In this document: positions 57,401 through 64,000 of the stretch, piece by piece
Numbering within the stretch: the stretch's first letter is position 1
Layout: the number at the start of each line of letters is the position of its first letter
NCBI GenBank assembly: GCA_004431415.1
Contig: QPMI01000626.1
Location: 62,001 to 126,000, forward strand
Source of the DNA: Cyanophora paradoxa
Taxonomy: Eukaryota; Glaucocystophyceae; Cyanophorales; Cyanophoraceae
Length of the DNA: 64,000 nucleotides
Reading direction: 5' to 3'
The notes under the pieces: generated by a model
What the model saw: the letters and a program-made list of their open reading frames with translations, nothing else
Told to the model about the DNA's origin: nothing
Databases searched by the model: none
Translations under genes and position numbers: made by a program

Positions 57401-60400
57401 CCAGTAGAGGGCGGACTGGATGATGATGTCGCGACCGCCGCCGGGCCGCTCGAAGAAGGCGGCATCCCCCGACGTCAGGTAGTACTGCCGCGAGCAGTCA
57501 GCGCAGGGGCGGGGAGGGGGCGGGGGGGGGGGGGGGGGGGGGGGGGGGGAGGGAGGGAGGGGGAGGGCGGGAGGGGAAGGGCTGGGGGAAGGGGTACTAC
57601 GACGAGCGGAGGGCGGGCGCGGGCGCACGTGCCACTGGGCGAGCGCCACGTCGCTGTTCACGTGCCTGCGCTCATGATCACGTCGCTTCTGGGGCCGGCG
57701 GAGGCGAGAAGGGCGGCCCGAGGGAGGGGCGGGGCCCCCGGCGCGGATGCGCGCGCGCCTCTGGTCCCGGGAGAGGCTAGGGGCTGGGCGGGGCGGCCCA
57801 GGCGCCCCGGGGGAGGGAGGGCTCGGAGGCTAGGGGCGGGGCGGGGCGCCCGAGAAGGGGGGGGACTGGAGCGAGGGAGGGGCTCTCGGACGGAGGCGGC
57901 GCGATCGCGCTCGCGGGGGGAGGGCGGGGGGGCGCGGGCGCGGGCGCGCCTCTGGTGGTGTATGATCTCGTACGGGTGCGGGACCGCTTCCTGCGCACGC
58001 GCGGAGCTTTGGGAGAAGCTTGCTTGAAGCCGAGCCTTGGGAAAGACGAGGAGGAACTAGACGTGGCATCGAAATCCCTCGAAGATCTAGAGCGCACCTC
58101 GCCCGTGTCGGCCGACTCCCACGCCCAGCAAGCCCCCTCGTACCCTGCCGGGGGCATCAGGACCCAAACCGTGCGGTGGGAACTACGGAGCAGGGCCGGC
58201 GCGGGCGGGGCGGGGGGCGCGGGCGGGGCGGGGGGCGCGCGCCGTCCTGCTTGGCGTTCTGGAGGGCGCCTGGGAGGGTACGCGCGCGATACTTGGCGAT
58301 AGAGGCCGCCAGCTCCGGCCGCAGGAGCGCCAGCGGGGGGAAGACCCACCTGCTCAGATCAAGTAAGATGAGAAGGGATCGGATCACGAATCGATCGAAC
58401 TGGATTCAATGATGTTGGATGGAGGATCCGGAACTCTAAATAATAGCCCGAGATATCTATAGAAAAGGAAGAGGCTTAAGAAAGCTTAAGAGGGCGCACA
58501 TGTCGGCGTCCCAGAAGACGCGGCCGTTCCAGAAGGGGCCCGAGAGGCCTGTGTGTGCCCCGGGCCCGTGCACAGCCCCGCCGTGAGTTCGCGAGCGGGG
58601 GCGATATCGATCGCGACGAGCGATAGCGCTAGCGGGAGAAGGGGGATTAAACTTTGAAGGCTTTGAACCGAAAGCGTTTGAACTGAAGGCCTATATCAAA
58701 GTATAGCTATATAGCCAGAATCGCTTGCTCGCTTTCTATAGCTTGCGTTCTTTTTATATATAGCTGGATCCCTTGCTCGCGCCCTGCCCACCGGCGGGCC
58801 CGAGGCTCCAGGCGACGTCCTCGCGCAGGTTGCTGTAGAGCTGGAACAGCGCCCCGTTCAGCAGCTGCGACGAGAAAGGAAGAGAGGGACGAGAAACGTC
58901 AGCGCTCGCAATGCAATCAGGATGGGATCAGAGGGCCGTGCGCTTGGGGAGGGGTCGGGGCCTCGCCTTCTGCAGCCGCGGGTTCTCGACCTCGATGCGG
59001 CTCTCCCAGAGGCGCGCCCACGCCGCCTGCGCGCGCGCGGCGTCAGACCCTGGCATCGAAAAAGATCCCTAGGGCCTAACATGTTAAAAGGTATTCGCTC
59101 GCTGCTTCGAGTTTAAGAAAGGGGCCGGGGCCCTCGAGGGCCCCGCCGCGGGTCGTTCCGGATATTTCAAGAGCAGATTCTTGTTCTTTTACTCGAGGCT
59201 TGAATTCTTTTTGTTCGCGATATATATAGCAATAGGGGCGGGGTACGCACGCAGTGCTCGGCGCGGTCGCGCTCGAAGTCCGCCCCCTCGAGCACAAGTT
59301 CTGCCGCCTGCAGAACAGACGAACGAACGGATGTTGGATCGCATCTGATTCGAAGGGCTGGCAGGGCGGGGCGGGGCGGGGCGGGGCGGCGCCTGGAGGA
59401 GGGCGGGAGTGGAGCCGGCGGCGTCCTATATATAGCTAGGCCTAAAAAGGATCAAGCAGACAACCGTATACGGCATCAGAGCTGCTTTTCAGCGTATACG
59501 TACTCGCCGGAAAGGCGGAGGAGGGCAGGACTTGAAGCTTAAGGGGCGGAGGAGGGCAGGGCTTGAAGGGGCTTATCGAATCAATCAGAAACACTTGGCT
59601 TACAAGGCGTAGTGTTTCTTGCCAAGTTTAAGCTTGGTAAAGCTTAAGCGGGGCTGGCGGGGCGGGCCGGGGGCGCGGGGCACCTGGAGGGGCCCGCTGG
59701 CGGCCAGGCCGACGCCGCCGGGGGACCCGTCGCAGTCCTCGCCCTGCCCTCAGATCAGATTGGATCAGATCTGAGCCGAACTTAGAGGGGGGTAGCGGCC
59801 GGACCGTGCAGAGGGCGACCGTCTGTGCTCGAGCAGGGCGGGGCGGGAGGGGGCGCGGCGGGGCGGAAGCACGCGCGTCAGACGCTCACAATCAGGCGGG
59901 TCGAGCCGCACTAAGTTTTATACGGCAGCACATCGAGCAACCGAGGGAATCCCCAGGCCAAGAAAATCCGACGGGCGCGCGCCGCCTAAGCCGTTTAATT
60001 TAAACCATTGAAATGCCCAGAACTCTTAACTTTTCGAAATGAAATCGCGACGTCCTCTAAATCACGAGAGCCTGCCCAGCCCCGCGTCGCGATCGTGAAG
60101 CCCATAAAATCGTGAAGCACTAAATCTTATATATAAACACCCTGATCTGGCATAGATTGCCTCATAGGAAACCGACGCGCGCCTTGACGACGCGATAGGA
60201 GCGGCCGGGCCGCACGGCCAGGGTCGCTGATACCTCTAATCATAGATTATAACCCGATCTAGCATTTATTATTGTCTCTCTAAACCCAGAACCAACGCAT
60301 ATATGTAGCGCACCTTGACGACGCGGTAGGAGCGGCCGGGCCGCACGGCGAGGGTCGCCTCCCGGGCCAGGAGGCCCCCCGCGGGGTCGGACGAGGCGCC

Positions 60401-63400
60401 CCAGCGGGGCGCGCAGTCCCCGTCCTCCGTCTGCGATAGAAGAAGAAGAAGAAGTCGAAGTCAAGTGAAATAATTGTAAACCGCCGGTCTCGCAGCAGGG
60501 CGAGCAGGCGCAGGAATGGCTCCCGGCTGCGAGCGAGCGCACCTCGAGGCGGATGTCGCTGGCGAGGGCGAGCGGCCGGTTCTTGAAGCTGCGGGGGCGG
60601 GCTCGAAAGCGAGTGGGCGAAGTAATAAGGGGCGGGGCGGCGCCTGGAGGAGGGCGGGAGTGGAGCCGGCGCTGGCGGCGTCCCAGGCCTATCTTAGGAC
60701 CTCTTTCTAGTTCGCTTAGTATCTTAGTATCTTAGTATCTTAGTATCTTGAAGCTGCGGGGGCGGGCTCGAAAGCGAGTGGGCGAAGTGATAAGGGGCGG
60801 GGCGGCGCCTGGAGGAGGGCGGGAGTGGAGCCGGCGCTGGCGGCGTCCCAGGCCTATCTTAGGACCTCTTTCTAGTTCGCTTAGTATCTTAGTATCTTAG
60901 TATCTTAGTATCTTGAAGCTGCGGGGGCGGGCTCGAAAGCGAGTTCGAGTTCGCCGAAGGGGAAATGCTAATTGGAGAGGGGGCGCGCGCGCCCTATCGA
61001 GAGGCTCGTTGACAGGCGGGGCCCCATGGACGCGTGCCGGCCACTCCTGCACGCGCTTGCTCAGACGATCGCGACACCGACAGGAAATCATGTCAAAGAT
61101 CTAGAGGATTCAAAGAGAGTTATAGACAAGATTTGGAAGATCTAGCAGGGCGCAGAGAATTAGAACAGAGAATCTAGCAGAATTGAATCCAGAGAATCAT
61201 AGAACAGATCTAGATTTAAGATCTAGCAGGGCGCAGAGAATTACACCGCAGGCGCGCACCTTGAATTCGCGATCGGGTCCGACGTGGACGGGGGCGCTTG
61301 GGTCCCGAACTGGGCAGAGAGGACCGCAGGCGCGCACCTTGAATTCGGGTCCGACGTCGACGGGGGCGCCCGGGCCCGGGCCCCGAAGTGGGCGGAGAGG
61401 ACGGAGGACTCGGGGGCGAGGGGGCGCGGGTCGATGCCGTCCCGGAAGCGGACCTGCCCGGAACCTAATTAATATTCAAGAAATGAAGTCTGGCTGAACG
61501 CAATTGCAAGCTGAACAAGCCAATTATATAAACGACAGCTCGCAGCTTGGATCGGGCGCGCGCGCGAGGGGCAGTCTTAAGCATCTAGCTATAGACCTAG
61601 AAGAAGAATCTAAGCTGATGTAGTTCGTGCGAGGCAAGGCACGAAGAAACAGGCGAAGGAAATTCAGATGAATCAGTGCTAGCCCCTTCGAGATCGATAT
61701 CTCACCTCCCCCTCGAACTGCGGGGTGATGGTGGTGACGACGTATGCAAGCTGCCGCCGGTGCCTGCGCGCGGGAGAATTCTTAGAAACACTTGCAAGCC
61801 GCGGCAGACTTCATATATATCGCTCCATGGGGCCGAGAGCGAGCCGCTGAGCTCGAGCGTTCAGCTCTATTCACTTTTCAGTCTTTTGCGCGACGTCGAC
61901 CAGCGCGCGCGCCTGCAGAGGACGACCGTCGTCTCGACGTCCGTCGTGCGCCCGCCGTACGTCCACGTGCTGCGCGTCACCGCCGTCCCTTCCCGCATAT
62001 CCACGACCTGAGAGGCTTCATATAAGCTTCACGAACTGGACGGGATGATTCGAATTTTGACGGAAAGGCTTAAGCTTCACGAAGGAAGAGGCTTAAGCTT
62101 CACGACGGAAAGAGGCTTAAGCTTCACGACGGAAAGCGGGGGTGAGCCGCGCACCTGGGAGTAGCCGTCATGGCGGCCCGAGGAGACCCGGTACGGGCCC
62201 GCCCCGTCCTCGAACACGAGGCCGCACCACCTGCGCCGCGCGGCGCCGGCTCTCGAATCGATTCCGAAGCGGCGCGCGCGCGGAACGCGGGCGCATGCGC
62301 ACCGCGGCGGGCTGACGAGCGCGTTGCGGCCCCAGAGGCCGGCCACGAAGCACTCCCCGCGTGTGTCGTAGAAGCCGGCTGCGCGTGCAGAGCGATCTCA
62401 TGATCGACGAACGGGCGAGGCGCCGGAGGAGAACCGCTTAAGCTAGAGCCGTAGATATCGCGATCGCGTGCAGCAGCGCGAACCGTGGCCCTCAGGACCG
62501 AGCCGCTGTCCAATGTACCTGCGAATCAAATTCAATTCTAGACGCTCTAGATATCAACGCACGAGCTCCCTCTTGATCGCGAACCGCGAACCGCGCACCC
62601 ATTGCCAAGGAAGCAGTCGCGGTAGTTCGGGTTCGCCGGATCCGTCGAGACGAGAAGGAAAGGGTCCTCGCCGCGGCCGCAGCGCCCGGGTCGGACAGCC
62701 ACGCCGCGTCGATGCGGCCGCTCTCCGGGAAGCTGCGCACGCGAAGCTTGCCATGATGAGAAGAGTCACTGGAGCGAGTGGCGCGCTGCGGTCTGGGCTG
62801 GCCATGGAGATCTAGAGTTGGAGCGCTATTCTTCGCAGTCCTAGCGGCGCGTACGAGCGCTAAAACCTCACCTGGGAAACGAGCCAGAGACGCCAGGCGC
62901 CTGCTTACCGCCCGTCATGCTTCGCCTCGATGTCGAGCGGGCGGCGTACCTGCGCCGCGCGGCGCCGGCTCTCGAATCGATTCCGAAGCGGCGCGCGCGC
63001 GGAACGCGGGCGCATGCGCACCGCGGCGGGCTGACGAGCGCGTTGCGGCCCCAGAGGCCGGCCACGAAGCACTCCCCGCGTGTGTCGTAGAAGCCGGCTG
63101 CGCGTGCAGAGCGATCTCATGATCGACGAACGGGCGAGGCGCCGGAGGAGAACCGCTTAAGCTAGAGCCGTAGATATCGCGATCGCGTGCAGCAGCGCGA
63201 ACCGTGGCCCTCAGGACCGAGCCGCTGTCCAATGTACCTGCGAATCAAATTCAATTCTAGACGCTCTAGATATCAACGCACGAGCTCCCTCTTGATCGCG
63301 AACCGCGAACCGCGCACCCATTGCCAAGGAAGCAGTCGCGGTAGTTCGGGTTCGCCGGATCCGTCGAGACGAGAAGGAAAGGGTCCTCGCCCGCGGCCGC

Positions 63401-63638
63401 AGCGCCCGGGTCGGACAGCCACGCCGCGTCGATGCGGCCGCTCTCCGGGAAGCTGCGCACGCGAAGCTTGCCATGATGAGAAGAGTCACTGGAGCGAGTG
63501 GCGCGCTGCGGTCTGGGCTGGCCATGGAGATCTAGAGTTGGAGCGCTATTCTTCGCAGTCCTAGCGGCGCGTACGAGCGCTAAAACCTCACCTGGGAAAC
63601 GAGCCAGAGACGCCAGGCGCCTGCTTACCGCCCGTCAT
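54483..63638 (-). CDS. Glycoside hydrolase family 65-like protein (PGGHG/trehalase-type)
   Basis: Alpha-glucoside hydrolase or phosphorylase. Start MTGGKQAPGVSGSFP (63638-63592), then exon 63452-63318 ending DCFLGNG, joined in phase to YIGQRLGPEGHG and AGFYDTRGECFVAGLWGRN, the family's N-terminal LGNGY..R region. Then WCGLVFEDGAGPYRVSSGRH (near 62225), DMREGTAVTRSTWTYGGR (near 62010-61930), VVTTITPQFEGEV, FKNRPLALASDIRLE (60593-60543), REDVAWSL (near 58835), WNGRVFWDADMCAL (near 58540, catalytic-barrel FWD motif), WVFPPLALLRPELAASIAKY (near 58355-58280) and EGACWAWESADTGEV, the W.W.SA..G segment typical of GH65. The C-terminus includes SDVALAQWHV, YYLTSGDAAFFERPGGGRD, YNGETIKQAD-type exons, DDIADRLW, TALMIYPYEMPMD and a beta-sandwich-like end GLHFGGARFDLEVGPEGPRA, with a stop at 54483. 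The first four exons exist twice in tandem; the distal set is intact. Confidence 0.75.
59541..59665 (-). repeat. Intron repeat copy 2 (introner-like candidate)
   Basis: Counterpart of 464-590 in an intron of the GH65-like gene, same sense relative to the gene. Recognisable blocks are ggcggaggagggcagggctt, gaaggggcttatcgaatca, ttcttgccaagtttaagctt and ggtaaagcttaagcggggc. Confidence 0.6.
60583..60960 (-). repeat. Tandem 164-bp intron repeat carrying an acceptor site
   Basis: Two full copies and one partial copy of a unit that starts cttgaagctgcgggggcggg, includes ggggcggcgcctggaggagg and ends in four tagtatct words. On the minus strand each unit contains cccccgcag followed by CTTCAAG, i.e. 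the acceptor and first bases of exon 60593-60543. Upstream units are thus decoy acceptors. Confidence 0.85.
61252..61371 (-). repeat. Exon-end echo in the GH65-like gene
   Basis: Minus strand: exon end gtcgacgtcggacccgaatt, caag, then donor gtgcgcgcctgcgg (61371-61321). It is repeated in the next intron (about 61297-61249) with cgatcgcg inserted and gtcgac changed to gtccac. Both still encode a GPEFK-like end before the donor. Confidence 0.75.
62225..62944 (-). repeat. Tandem duplication of the GH65 5' end, proximal copy
   Basis: Near-perfect copy of 62945-63664. One C is missing near 62670 (ctcgccgcgg against ctcgcccgcgg), which shifts the frame of the second exon. Its own ATG, donor and acceptors are preserved. 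Confidence 0.9.
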
Positions 63639-63664
63639 GCTTCGCCTCGATGTCGAGCGGGCGG
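62945..63664 (-). repeat. Tandem duplication of the GH65 5' end, distal copy
   Basis: Holds the intact start exon and exons 2-4. Both copies carry the sequence from just inside the fourth intron's acceptor side to about 25 bases upstream of the ATG. The distal copy then meets unique upstream DNA (taaagcttctatcg). Confidence 0.9.
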
Positions 63665-63913
63665 CGTAAAGCTTCTATCGCCGCTGTCGATCCTGCCCTC
63701 CGGCGGTGTCAGAGTCTCGTTGAAGGTGCGGGGAAGCGATCCACGCCTCGCTGCGGAGCGCGCCGAGTCTGGGGGCTGAGGTCGGAATGCCGGTACCCCC
63801 CGCGGCGAGGCGGACCCAGGCGGCCCTCATGCGGGCGGCGGGCTTCTTTCATCCGGCTTCCCTCTGAGCCGTCCGGAGGTCTCCAAGTCGCATTCCGTAG
63901 TTGGAGACTCGCC
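63639..63913. promoter_or_regulatory. Divergent promoter region
   Basis: 275 bases between the distal GH65 ATG (minus) and the next ATG (plus). Only about 25 bases of it are included in the tandem duplication, so the proximal GH65 start lacks most of this promoter. No defined element recognised. Confidence 0.4.
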
Positions 63914-64000
63914 ATGTCCGCCGGATCGCTCGGGAAATCGACCGAGCGGCAGCTGGAGCGCGCCGGCAATCCCTCCACGTCCAGCGATGGGGCCGCATCG
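63914..64000 (+). CDS. Start of an unknown gene, truncated by the window edge
   Basis: ATG followed by 28 codons of balanced composition (MSAGSLGKSTERQLERAGNP, then STSSDGAAS) running off the window. Position divergent from the GH65 gene fits the head-to-head pattern seen elsewhere here. Too short for a family call. Confidence 0.4.
   Translation, partial: MSAGSLGKSTERQLERAGNPSTSSDGAAS

Overview
The window looks like nuclear DNA of a GC-rich, intron-dense eukaryotic microalga. Genes are split into many short exons that only make sense when joined across introns. Plant- and alga-type families appear (a SAC1/SLT-like anion permease with a TrkA-C domain, an S1FA-like micro-protein), and GC-AG introns with a GCGCG donor are common. 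Sense strands of introns are very C-rich. A haptophyte or pelagophyte would fit, but this is inference from style; no marker gene fixes the lineage. All exon joins were read by eye from splice signals and phase, with no transcript support.

Layout: a NEK-type protein kinase (340-1858, minus) faces a secreted, GPI-anchored beta-helix-like protein (2219-5404, plus). A hemerythrin-domain gene follows (5641-9517, plus); its last intron holds a 2.1 kb element with 260-bp direct repeats. Next come a hairpin-plus-poly(A) retroposon tail (about 10.65-10.88 kb), an SLC13/SLT-like permease (11068-19649, plus), and an APC-superfamily amino-acid permease (about 27354-20681, minus). An inverted, decayed piece of a metallopeptidase gene sits at 28.5-28.9 kb. 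It is followed by an unknown small gene (29688-28814, minus), an oligoendopeptidase F-like M3 peptidase with a mitochondrial-type leader (34079-30107, minus) and, divergent from it, an S1FA-like single-span protein (34283-34686, plus). A proline-rich gene (about 36994-35063) and a small ORF (37377-37144) precede a complete LTR element (37892-41206) with CTAG target duplications and no polymerase.

From 41.3 to 53.5 kb a block of about 5.5 kb is present twice. Each copy holds a polytopic membrane protein (minus) head-to-head with a METTL21-like lysine methyltransferase (plus). Copy A has lost the membrane-protein start codon and the methyltransferase stop codon seen in copy B. The right end is a GH65-like glycosidase gene (63638-54483, minus) whose first exons are tandemly duplicated, facing the start of a gene that leaves the window (63914 onward, plus).

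The genes do not form one pathway. Recurrent themes are head-to-head gene pairs with short shared upstream regions and unusual intron biology: truncated copies of exon ends with their splice sites inside neighbouring introns, GC-AG introns, and an intron repeat shared by two unrelated genes.
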